The notes under the pieces were generated by a model, which was not told the DNA's origin, searched no databases, and saw nothing but the letters and a program-made list of their open reading frames with translations. The translations under genes were made by a program, and so were the position numbers. A DNA stretch of 5,643 nucleotides from CAZCCM01 sp964616165 (GTDB lineage Bacteria; Bacillota; Clostridia; TANB77; CAG-508): NCBI GenBank assembly GCA_964616165.1, contig CAZTTS010000020.1, positions 1 to 5,643 of the forward strand, in the 5' to 3' direction. Of the stretch, positions 1 through 5,536 are shown in pieces; position 1 is the first letter of the stretch; each line of letters begins with the position of its first letter.

Positions 1-17
1 TATAGCCTTCGGCTATA
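1..17. other. Short perfect hairpin at the window edge
   Basis: Seven-base arms (1-7 and 11-17) close a 3-base loop, and the stem has a GC-rich top. It lies beyond the T-tract terminator of the operon, so it could be a second terminator, or the terminator of a convergent gene outside the window. The flank left of base 1 is missing, so the presence of a T-tract on the minus strand cannot be judged. Confidence 0.4.
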
Positions 18-40
18 TAATTCAAGAAAAAAGACAAAAG

Positions 41-67
41 AAAAAACAACCCTTAGAGTTGTTTTTT
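41..67 (-). terminator. Rho-independent terminator of the parA-restriction operon
   Basis: Perfect 10-bp arms at 41-50 and 58-67 enclose a 7-base loop. Read on the minus strand, the stem ends in six T and is followed by a further T-rich run down to about base 25. It starts about 10 bases after the stop codon of the 120-aa gene. The stem also ends in six T on the plus strand, so it may work in both directions. The stem is weak in GC (CAAC/GTTG at the top). Confidence 0.8.
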
Positions 68-76
68 ACTTATACA

Positions 77-439
77 TTAATAAGGTTTTGATTTTGATAT
101 TTCATCTTCATAATTCAATCTTTTTCTTCTTTCATACTTTAACCTTTCATCTTCCTTCAAGTTCCTTAATCTATACTGTTTTTCATTTTCTAATTCTGCT
201 CTCTCCATAGCATTTTTAAACTTTCCCTGAATATTTAAATCATTGTCAATGTATTTTATAGCTTCTTTTTCATTTTCAAAAGAATTTAACTCATTTCCTA
301 TTTTTATAATTGTATCTGGTGAAAATACTAAAATATCGTTTTTTATCAATCTACTAGATCCTGTGCTATCAGCATTAACCATTTCTATATTGTCAATACT
401 ATAAAGCTGATATGTTTTATATTCTCTAATAAATTTCAT
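77..439 (-). CDS. Hypothetical 120-aa charged protein, last gene of the operon
   Basis: I do not recognise a family. The protein has no signal peptide or membrane segment and looks cytoplasmic. Residues 1-68 look like a small mixed alpha/beta fold, with hydrophobic strands around YQLYSI, DILVFS and TIIKIG. Residues from about 69 to 120 are strongly charged (many E, K and R), probably one long helix ending in a lysine-rich tail. The ATG at 439 has a good Shine-Dalgarno sequence (AAAGGAGTGG) a few bases upstream, and only 13 bases separate it from the stop of the specificity gene, so it is clearly co-transcribed with the restriction genes. Its place at the end of a restriction-modification operon permits an accessory role, but nothing in the sequence shows one. 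Confidence 0.75.
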   Translation of the reverse strand: MKFIREYKTYQLYSIDNIEMVNADSTGSSRLIKNDILVFSPDTIIKIGNELNSFENEKEAIKYIDNDLNIQGKFKNAMERAELENEKQYRLRNLKEDERLKYERRKRLNYEDEISKSKPY

Positions 440-452
440 TTAACCACTCCTT

Positions 453-1436
453 TTAAGATTGCAAGTTATCTCCAAAAGGTAACATTTTTATATAATTATC
501 CATAAATTTATAATCAGGCATAAATCCTTCACTATGATATTTCTTTTTTATATCTATAATTGGATTTCCTTTGTTATCTCTACAAATTGGTAATTTGATT
601 TTTATTTTTTTAGTATCACCCACCCTACATTGCCTACCATAATTCCATCTAAAATTTTCATTAAAATTAATTATTGTTGCAATAAATATCCCAACTGCTT
701 CAGACATACTATTTTTAGATTTTAATATATTAACATCACTGGTTGCACAAAAGTTTTCTTTTTGATAAAAAGCTGTACAAGATATTTTTTCTGTTGTTAT
801 GCAGTTACCTTTAAAATCAGGTTCTAAGTTAATTCTATTTCCTATTCCGTTATTTTTATTAGTTGCAGAAATGTATGCTATATCTCCTGTGTCATACTCA
901 TATGAATAGTAATATTTACCTGCCCTTACATTAAACAACTTATTTATTGTGAAATATTCCCAACCATCAACATCTAAATTTAATTCACTTACTTTGTTTT
1001 TAGTTTTAACAGTTTCTTTATCTGCTAAATAAACCCAATCTGGAATTACATTAGGTATCTCTATATCTTTTAAATATTTATTTACCTCTCTACCAAAAGC
1101 TGAAAATTTAAACCTATTCTCTCTTAATACATAACAATAAAACCATTTTTCTATTTCTTTCATTTCTTTTTTTGGTCTTAAAACAGCAACATTTTGTGCT
1201 GTAACAAAATCTTCATCTTGAACAAATGCTGACAATAAATAAGATCCACCCAAAGGTACTGTAATATCTCCTTTTTTATATAGTTTCATTCTATCCTGTA
1301 ATTCAACTTTTCCAACAACTCCATTATTATTAGAATTTCTAGAAACAAAATTAACTCCTTCATCATCCAATTCCTGTTTTCCAAAATCTAATTTACTACC
1401 ACTATATACATGAAATAAATCTGATATAATAGTCAT
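453..1436 (-). CDS. DNA specificity subunit (HsdS-like; BcgI B-subunit type)
   Basis: This subunit should read the target sequence for the restriction-methylation protein encoded just upstream. The 327 residues form two related halves, each with an HsdS-type target-recognition pattern. Half one has DLFHVYSG (6-13), then VSRNSNNNG (31-39), then a GR..(N).. segment leading to IEIP (125-128). Half two has KLFNVRAG (166-173), ISATNKNNG (189-197) and a GR.. segment leading to IKLP (280-283). A linker helix containing IPDWVYL follows half one, and PDYKFMDNYIKMLP (307-320) ends half two. Two domains imply a bipartite target. The length is close to BcgI B (about 340 aa) and shorter than most type I HsdS proteins. 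The ATG shares one base with the stop of the methylase gene (TAATG), with GGGAGG five bases ahead, so the two are probably translationally coupled. The target sequence cannot be predicted from this. Confidence 0.85.
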   Translation of the reverse strand: MTIISDLFHVYSGSKLDFGKQELDDEGVNFVSRNSNNNGVVGKVELQDRMKLYKKGDITVPLGGSYLLSAFVQDEDFVTAQNVAVLRPKKEMKEIEKWFYCYVLRENRFKFSAFGREVNKYLKDIEIPNVIPDWVYLADKETVKTKNKVSELNLDVDGWEYFTINKLFNVRAGKYYYSYEYDTGDIAYISATNKNNGIGNRINLEPDFKGNCITTEKISCTAFYQKENFCATSDVNILKSKNSMSEAVGIFIATIINFNENFRWNYGRQCRVGDTKKIKIKLPICRDNKGNPIIDIKKKYHSEGFMPDYKFMDNYIKMLPFGDNLQS

Positions 1437-3277
1437 TATAACCTCCCACTAGACACTAAATATCCTAAGTATTCATTTAATACTTTTTGAAAATCATCTT
1501 GATTTAATTTATTATAATCTACTTCCATATAAGCTTCTGCTAACCATTCATCATTAGATGTAACTTTTTTAGTTATAGATATTCCTTTTTCAGACTTTCT
1601 ATTAAAATATAAGTTTAACCATTTTTTTTCAATCTTTCTCCATAAACCATCTGACTTTTCCATTCTCCCTAAATTTTTTCTTTTTTCAAATCCATCATCT
1701 TTGAAATATCCAAAAAATGTTTCTTGGATTGGTGCATTTTCATGTCTTGTCCCTAAATTAAATATCATGCAACAAGCTACTGCACTTGCTCCTGGGTGAA
1801 ACATATCACTTGGCAAAGAAAAGACAGCGTCCAAAGTATGTTCTTCTAACATTTTTCTTTTAAAATACTTTATAGCAGATGAAGCACCAATAGCACATTG
1901 CATTGGAAGTAATACTGCTAGTTTTCCTGTTTTTACCTTACTGGCTATTTCATATACAAAATGAAACCCCTTTGATGGATCTTCTTTTACATTACTGCCC
2001 CATGTCTTAACATATTTAGGATCACAATGTTTTCTTTGTGCATTGTATGGTGGGTTCATTAGAACTATATTTATATTTGCTTCAATATTGTTAATTTCTT
2101 TAAAACAATTTCCTTGTATTATATTTGAATTACCATCACCATGAATTAACATATTTGTTGTAGATAATCCAAAGGCAGTTTCTTCATATTCTATTCCATA
2201 TATTTGTTCTCTTTTAACTATCTCTCTTTCAGGATCTGAATTACAATCATCCATAGCTTCAGTCATTGCTCTTACTAAAAATGCACCACTACCACAACAT
2301 GGATCTAGTACAACAGAGTTTCTATTAACTCCCACCACATTACACATAAAATGGACTATATGGTCTGGTGTAAATGCTTGATTTTTATCTGATTTCCCAA
2401 CATATTTATTAAATGTTGTAAAGAAAAGATTTAATAAATCTTGACCCATAGTACTTTTATCATTTATATAAGGAAGTATATTGTTTTCTATATCTCGTAA
2501 AATATGTTGAAATTCTCTTATTTTTAAATCCCTTACATCTTGGGAATCTATAACTTTATTTTTTAAAATAACTAGTTTTTCTGCTTTGTTTAAATCTTTT
2601 TCCAATAAATTAGTTAATATATCTTCTATCCCTTTTCTTACTTGACCTGTTGTTATGGTTTCTTGCCTAATAATTTCTCCACCTTTTTCTATATCTTTAG
2701 GTAGAGAATAAACTAAACTATTTTTTAGTGCCAAGAGACAAGTTCCCACAAATTGACTTCTTATTTTTTCATTAATCCCATACTGATGTAATAGTTCATT
2801 TAATTGATAAGTGCTTTGAATTATTGCAATCTTATCATTCCTTGTGCCAAAATGAAGGTTTTTATATTCTTCCATACTCTTAAATACTCTTTCATTTTTA
2901 TCTTCATGTTCATCATCTATAATATCTGATCCATCTTGCCAAACCCTTATATCATCATTACTTGTAGAAGCTAGAATAGCTACCACCTTATTTCTAGTTA
3001 GTTCTTTTTCAAATATTACATAGTTTTGAAGTTGCTCCATATCATTCAAAGATGAAGAAGCTATCAATTTACTCTTAGTTTCTACTAATACAGTTAAATT
3101 TCCATCAACAAATCTTAAATCTATATCCTGATAATTACGAGTTGCATTTTCAGTTAAATAATCTTTATGATCTTTTCCAATCTCTTTCAATGCTTTAGCA
3201 TAGCTAAATTCTCCATTTTCAATGTTTGATTTTAAGTATTGCCTTCCTACTGTTTTAATTATATCAAATCTATTCAT
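1436..3277 (-). CDS. Fused restriction endonuclease / N6-adenine methyltransferase (BcgI A-subunit type)
   Basis: This 613-aa protein should both methylate adenine and cut DNA when paired with the specificity subunit. Residues 1 to about 150 look like a PD-(D/E)xK nuclease: D51 and D53 precede the strand LTVLVETK, giving D53...E66-T-K68, and the segment resembles the N-terminal domain of type I R subunits. A helical part (150-290) follows. The N6_Mtase (HsdM-like) domain then has QAFTP (300-304), SAM-binding motif I LDPCCGSGAF (324-333) and catalytic motif IV NPPY (408-411); all key residues are intact. As I recall it, BcgI A (about 637 aa) has the same order and nearly the same nuclease residue positions. 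The ATG at 3277 follows AAGGGTGG, 17 bases after the RHH gene stop. With no HsdR helicase gene nearby, a type IIB/IIG-like enzyme fits better than type I. A methylase with a decayed nuclease is not excluded. Confidence 0.88.
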   Translation of the reverse strand: MNRFDIIKTVGRQYLKSNIENGEFSYAKALKEIGKDHKDYLTENATRNYQDIDLRFVDGNLTVLVETKSKLIASSSLNDMEQLQNYVIFEKELTRNKVVAILASTSNDDIRVWQDGSDIIDDEHEDKNERVFKSMEEYKNLHFGTRNDKIAIIQSTYQLNELLHQYGINEKIRSQFVGTCLLALKNSLVYSLPKDIEKGGEIIRQETITTGQVRKGIEDILTNLLEKDLNKAEKLVILKNKVIDSQDVRDLKIREFQHILRDIENNILPYINDKSTMGQDLLNLFFTTFNKYVGKSDKNQAFTPDHIVHFMCNVVGVNRNSVVLDPCCGSGAFLVRAMTEAMDDCNSDPEREIVKREQIYGIEYEETAFGLSTTNMLIHGDGNSNIIQGNCFKEINNIEANINIVLMNPPYNAQRKHCDPKYVKTWGSNVKEDPSKGFHFVYEIASKVKTGKLAVLLPMQCAIGASSAIKYFKRKMLEEHTLDAVFSLPSDMFHPGASAVACCMIFNLGTRHENAPIQETFFGYFKDDGFEKRKNLGRMEKSDGLWRKIEKKWLNLYFNRKSEKGISITKKVTSNDEWLAEAYMEVDYNKLNQDDFQKVLNEYLGYLVSSGRL

Positions 3278-3294
3278 TTTATTTTTCCACCCTT

Positions 3295-3576
3295 TTATCT
3301 GTTATTTAGAAAGTTGTCCAAAGCTTCTCTAACTAAAGAAGATGTATCTGTATCATTTTCCACAGCTAATATTTTTAGTTCTTTATATTGTTCATCAGTA
3401 ATATAATAAGCTCTTTGAGAGTAACCACCATCTTTTATAAATGGTCTTGTTTTTTTTATTTCTCTTTTTTCAATATTTATATCTTTCTTTTCTTCTCTTA
3501 TGTCTTGTTTTTCCTCTGTAATGTTGGATAGAAATCGTTCTGCTGTCTTATTTCTATCTATTCTAGTTCTACTCAT
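3295..3576 (-). CDS. Ribbon-helix-helix protein, likely centromere-binding partner of ParA
   Basis: Small basic protein (93 aa) with a C-terminal ribbon-helix-helix fold: beta strand QRAYYIT (54-60), helix DEQYKELKILAVEN (61-74), and second helix TSSLVREALDNFL (78-90). Residues 1-50 are highly charged and probably flexible. In ParG and omega, such N-terminal tails contact ParA and stimulate its ATPase; that is known for those families and inferred here. The gene follows parA by 16 bases with a GGGGGT ribosome binding site, the usual order in type Ib partition loci. It is the best candidate to bind the octamer arrays upstream of parA and elsewhere, acting as both partition adaptor and repressor. 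A second RHH-like protein at 5114-5398 is the competing candidate. It has no sequence resemblance to HTH-type ParB. Confidence 0.8.
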   Translation of the reverse strand: MSRTRIDRNKTAERFLSNITEEKQDIREEKKDINIEKREIKKTRPFIKDGGYSQRAYYITDEQYKELKILAVENDTDTSSLVREALDNFLNNR

Positions 3577-3592
3577 TCAAAGTACCCCCTTA

Positions 3593-4345
3593 TTATTTAT
3601 TCAGGTATTCATCAATAAAATTCATATAATCTATTGACACATTATTATCCTCACTATAAGTAAAAATATCTTGTCTATTTGCTTGAGCTTCTTCTATTTT
3701 TATTGAACTTCTAATTTTAGTTTTATACACTTTAGTTTTTATCTGTTCGCTTATTACTTTTGTTATTTCTTCAATGTCAGATGAAATAATGGTTCTTTCA
3801 TTAAATCTTGTAAATAATATCCCATCAATACTTAAATCAGGATTTGTATATTTTCTTACTGTTTCTATTGATTTATATAGTTGTACAATCCCAGATGAAG
3901 CAAATATACTTGCATTGGTTGGAATAATAACTTCATCAGCAGAAGTAAAAGCATTTATAGTTAAAATTCCTAATGCTGGTGGAGTATCTATTATTATAAA
4001 ATCATAATCTCTTTTTATTCCTTTTAGTCTTTCTTTTAGAATCCATTCTTTTCCTGTTGCTGTAAATTCCATATCAGCAGAAGCAAGTTCTAAACTTGCA
4101 GGAATAATATCAAAATATTTTGTTTCTATTATAGCTTCTTCTATAGTAATTTTATCCTTCATTACTTCATAAATAGAATTAACACTATAACTATCTATAC
4201 CTGCATTATCAGTTAAATTAGCTTGAGGATCTAAATCTATTAATAAGACTTTATGTCCTTTAATACCTAAACCTGCTCCAAGTGAATGTGTTGTAGTTGT
4301 CTTTGATACTCCACCTTTTTGGTTTGATATTACTATAATTTTCAT
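3593..4345 (-). CDS. parA: ParA/Soj-type partition ATPase
   Basis: Cytoplasmic ATPase of 250 aa that would move plasmid copies over the nucleoid. The deviant Walker A motif is KGGVSKTT (10-17), with the signature lysine at 10 and the catalytic lysine at 15; the serine at 14 replaces the more common glycine. Walker A' is LLIDLDPQ (34-41) and Walker B is IIIDTPP (117-123). The ATPase begins at once, with no N-terminal HTH domain, so this is a short (type Ib-like) ParA that leaves DNA recognition to a separate partner, which fits the RHH gene right behind it. A chromosomal Soj is less likely because no ParB of the HTH type is next to it. The ATG at 4345 has GGGAG upstream. The control region just ahead carries a predicted promoter, an 8-bp repeat array and an inverted repeat, suggesting autoregulation by the partner protein. 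Confidence 0.93.
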   Translation of the reverse strand: MKIIVISNQKGGVSKTTTTHSLGAGLGIKGHKVLLIDLDPQANLTDNAGIDSYSVNSIYEVMKDKITIEEAIIETKYFDIIPASLELASADMEFTATGKEWILKERLKGIKRDYDFIIIDTPPALGILTINAFTSADEVIIPTNASIFASSGIVQLYKSIETVRKYTNPDLSIDGILFTRFNERTIISSDIEEITKVISEQIKTKVYKTKIRSSIKIEEAQANRQDIFTYSEDNNVSIDYMNFIDEYLNK

Positions 4346-4366
4346 TTACTATTAACTCCCTTCTTT

Positions 4367-4389
4367 AATATATCCATAAAGGATATATT
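4367..4389. repeat. Perfect inverted repeat in the parA leader
   Basis: Nine-base arms (AATATATCC at 4367-4375 and its complement at 4381-4389) flank a 5-base spacer. It lies between the octamer array and the parA ribosome binding site (about 4356-4360), downstream of the predicted transcription start. It could be an operator or a hairpin in the parA mRNA that limits translation. There is no T-tract after it, so it is not a standard terminator. Confidence 0.6.
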
Positions 4390-4428
4390 TATAAAATTAT
4401 AAGATTATAAGGTTATATACTTATAAGG
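4389..4428. repeat. Octamer array A (parA control region, candidate parS/operator)
   Basis: Five direct 8-bp units in exact register begin at 4389, 4397, 4405, 4413 and 4421. The consensus is TTATAAGR; the fourth unit is divergent (TTATATAC). The last unit overlaps the stop codon of the DUF6075-like gene, and the array covers the predicted parA -10 box. Short tandem repeats with a fixed 7-8 bp step are the known binding sites of RHH partition proteins such as omega and ParG. Binding by the RHH protein here is inferred. Confidence 0.75.
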
Positions 4429-4440
4429 ATAGTCTGTTAA
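4412..4440 (-). promoter_or_regulatory. Predicted sigma-A promoter for parA operon
   Basis: On the minus strand, TTAACA (4435-4440; five of six matches to TTGACA) is followed after exactly 17 bases by TATAAC (4412-4417; five of six matches to TATAAT). Transcription would start near 4405. The -35 box is inside the end of the DUF6075-like gene and the -10 box is inside octamer array A, so a protein on the array should block polymerase. In such AT-rich DNA other -10-like hexamers are nearby, so the exact start is uncertain. Confidence 0.5.
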
Positions 4441-4768
4441 ATCTTAACTTGATAGCATTTAAAGCTAAGTTAAAGTTATCTTCATCTAATACATAAAATG
4501 TATCTATAACATCAGCAGGGAAGCTATTGAATAGATTATAAGCTAATTTTACAAGTTTTCTTGAACTGCTACATAAATCTATTGTTTCCCCTTCCAAACA
4601 TTCAGGAGTGATTATTCTTTCTTTAAAATTATAGATATATTCTGCCTTACTATATAAATCAGTATTACCTGCTAGAATATAAAATAGTGCTTCTCTTTCA
4701 TTATCTCCTTTACCAGTACCATCTTTTTCAATTAACTTATCATATCTTTCTTTAAAATTATATAACAT
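4421..4768 (-). CDS. DUF6075-like small protein
   Basis: A 115-aa soluble protein, mostly helical. The features that suggest DUF6075 to me are the segment REALFYILAGNTDLY (25-39), followed by PECLEG and LCSSSRKLVKLAYNLFN, and the end NLALNAIKLRFN. I recall this pattern from small proteins of clostridia and related gut Firmicutes; the family has no known function. The ATG at 4768 is preceded by AAAGGAG at a normal distance. Upstream lies octamer array B and downstream lies array A, which overlaps its stop codon. It may be read from its own promoter within array B or from the promoter at 5473-5501 through the two preceding genes, since no clear terminator lies between. Assignment is from memory and not searched. 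Confidence 0.7.
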   Translation of the reverse strand: MLYNFKERYDKLIEKDGTGKGDNEREALFYILAGNTDLYSKAEYIYNFKERIITPECLEGETIDLCSSSRKLVKLAYNLFNSFPADVIDTFYVLDEDNFNLALNAIKLRFNRLSL

Positions 4769-4790
4769 TAAACTCGCTCCTTTATTTTAA

Positions 4791-4838
4791 TATTATAATC
4801 TTATAAACATATAACCTTATATGCTTATAAGATTATAT
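4791..4838. repeat. Octamer array B with a large dyad (upstream of DUF6075-like gene)
   Basis: Six 8-bp units in register begin at 4791, 4799, 4807, 4815, 4823 and 4831, written on the plus strand as roughly NCTTATAA. The same stretch is an imperfect palindrome: ATAATCTTATAA (4795-4806) and CATATAA (4808-4814) are mirrored in 4817-4823 and 4825-4836 around a centre at 4815/4816, with one mismatch per arm. A TATAAT hexamer on the minus strand (4792-4797) sits in the array, but I find no good -35 box for it. No T-tract follows, so it is an operator or partition-type site rather than a terminator. Confidence 0.7.
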
Positions 4839-4844
4839 TTATTT

Positions 4845-5048
4845 TTAATACCAAGTACCATCAGGTAAGTAATGATACCAATCCCCATTTTTCAGCCTTA
4901 CGCATACATTATTTCTTTCATCAATCCATACCTCTGTAATCTTCATACCTGCCTTATAGTCCAATCCTACACAATCCGTATGAAGCTTATTAACCTTTTC
5001 CATGTGATCCTTCTGTTCCTGATTTAGTTTTTCAATTCCTTTTATCAT
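4845..5048 (-). CDS. Hypothetical 67-aa protein with aromatic C-terminus
   Basis: No family recognised. The first 30 residues are a charged helix (KGIEKLNQEQKDHMEKVNK), and the rest looks like a small beta sheet: ITEVWIDERNN, then VCVRLKNGDWYHY, then the end LPDGTWY. It has one cysteine in TDCVG and one in NVCV, and no signal peptide. The start is the ATG at 5048, because AAGGAG at 5057-5062 sits eight bases ahead of it. An in-frame TTG at 5084 would add 12 residues but would place this Shine-Dalgarno inside the coding region. By my hand count the gene is about 35% GC, clearly richer than the DUF6075-like gene next to it, with more balanced codons such as CTT, TGC, TAC and CCC. This hints at a separate origin. 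It probably shares a transcript with the 94-aa gene. Confidence 0.7.
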   Translation of the reverse strand: MIKGIEKLNQEQKDHMEKVNKLHTDCVGLDYKAGMKITEVWIDERNNVCVRLKNGDWYHYLPDGTWY

Positions 5049-5056
5049 TTTTTCAG

Positions 5057-5062
5057 CTCCTT
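5057..5062 (-). promoter_or_regulatory. Ribosome binding site that fixes the start of the 67-aa gene
   Basis: AAGGAG on the minus strand, eight bases before the ATG at 5046-5048 and preceded by a run of A. No comparable site precedes the upstream in-frame TTG at 5084. Confidence 0.75.
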
Positions 5063-5075
5063 TTTTTAAATTAAT

Positions 5076-5127
5076 GTAACCCAATTTTTATCCAGGTATC
5101 GACCTGCAGGTCTTTAGATTGGGTTAC
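5076..5127. repeat. Inverted repeat enclosing a GC-rich nested palindrome
   Basis: Outer arms GTAACCCAAT (5076-5085) and its exact complement (5118-5127) enclose 32 bases. Inside is the perfect 12-bp palindrome GACCTGCAGGTC (5101-5112). The pentamer CAGGT at 5094-5098 can also pair with ACCTG at 5102-5106, so two inner hairpins compete. The right arm contains the last codons of the 94-aa gene, whose stop is at 5114-5116. No T-tract follows on either strand, so it does not look like a normal terminator. It could be an mRNA structure between two genes, a protein-binding site or a recombination scar. Confidence 0.65.
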
Positions 5128-5398
5128 TTCTTATAATACTATCAACATAGTTTTCTATTTTATCTAATTTATTAAGTAGTGAAGTTTTTTCAGATATTTT
5201 TTCATCTAGCTTTTTGATAGTTTTTTCTTTCTCAACTATATTGATTTTTAATTGTTCTTCAACTTTAGAGAAGTATATGACTAAATTCTCGAATTTTTGA
5301 TTAAAACTTTCTCCCTCAAAATTGTCTATAATGCTATGTACATAAGGTGTCATTCTTATAGATCTTTGATGGCTTTTCTTTTGGCTATCTGAATACAT
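5114..5398 (-). CDS. RHH-like small protein with C-terminal coiled coil
   Basis: A 94-aa soluble protein. Residues 10-43 resemble a ribbon-helix-helix DNA-binding unit: strand QRSIRMT (11-17), a first helix near PYVHSIIDNF, and a second helix SFNQKFENLVIYF (31-43). From about 45 to 90 the heptad pattern (I61, L64, I68, L75, L78, V85, I89) and high charge indicate a coiled coil, probably for oligomer formation. This suggests a plasmid regulator, but the specific family is not recognised. The ATG at 5398 has AAAGGGGG upstream, and its leader is covered by octamer array C, so it may repress its own promoter. It is unrelated in sequence to the 93-aa RHH protein, and which of the two binds the octamers is open. 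The stop falls inside an unusual inverted repeat shared with the next gene's leader. Confidence 0.7.
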   Translation of the reverse strand: MYSDSQKKSHQRSIRMTPYVHSIIDNFEGESFNQKFENLVIYFSKVEEQLKINIVEKEKTIKKLDEKISEKTSLLNKLDKIENYVDSIIRSNPI

Positions 5399-5412
5399 AA
5401 AATTTCCCCCTT

Positions 5413-5476
5413 TATGGTAACATTGTAACTTTATATGATTGTAATGTTATAACCTTATGTGGTTATAATCTTATTA
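5413..5476. repeat. Octamer array C (leader and start region of the 94-aa gene)
   Basis: About eight 8-bp units in one register begin at 5413, 5421, 5429, 5437, 5445, 5453, 5461 and 5469, with plus-strand consensus NNTTRTAA. The best units are at 5421, 5437, 5445 and 5461, and the unit at 5413 is weak. The array runs from the predicted -10 box down to the ribosome binding site, a position where a bound protein would block initiation. It is the longest of the four arrays and shares TTATAACCTTATGT (5447-5460) with array D. Confidence 0.7.
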
Positions 5477-5501
5477 TATCATACTATATTAATATTTACA
5501 A
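5473..5501 (-). promoter_or_regulatory. Near-consensus extended -10 promoter for the 94-aa gene
   Basis: On the minus strand, TTGTAA (5496-5501) is followed after exactly 17 bases by a perfect TATAAT (5473-5478) with the extended -10 TG one base ahead of it. Transcription should start near 5466, giving a leader of about 68 bases filled by octamer array C. This is the strongest promoter-like sequence I see in the window. Confidence 0.8.
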
Positions 5502-5536
5502 CATAATTTTCACACTAATTTCACATTAATTAATAA

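Noticed and set aside
453..3277. A classical three-gene type I restriction system or BREX/PglX methylase
   Set aside because: No HsdR helicase gene or BREX partners are present, the methylase carries its own nuclease-like N-terminus, and subunit sizes match the BcgI layout better. An hsdR outside the window is unlikely, since the operon ends at 41-67.
3774..4007. Plus-strand open frame of 77 codons
   Set aside because: It lies wholly inside parA on the opposite strand, has no recognisable protein pattern, and parA has unmistakable Walker motifs.
5049..5084. A longer, TTG-started version of the 67-aa protein (79 aa)
   Set aside because: The ATG at 5048 has a strong Shine-Dalgarno at the right distance; the TTG has none and lies in the inverted-repeat arm.
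5099..5110. Resemblance of the CGACCTGCAGG stretch to a cloning-vector polylinker
   Set aside because: The match is short, the neighbouring polylinker sites are absent, and the bases fit a natural palindrome within a larger inverted repeat. Vector contamination is not supported.
5076..5127. Rho-independent terminator of the 94-aa gene
   Set aside because: No T-tract follows the stem on the minus strand; the sequence runs into an A-rich stretch and a ribosome binding site.
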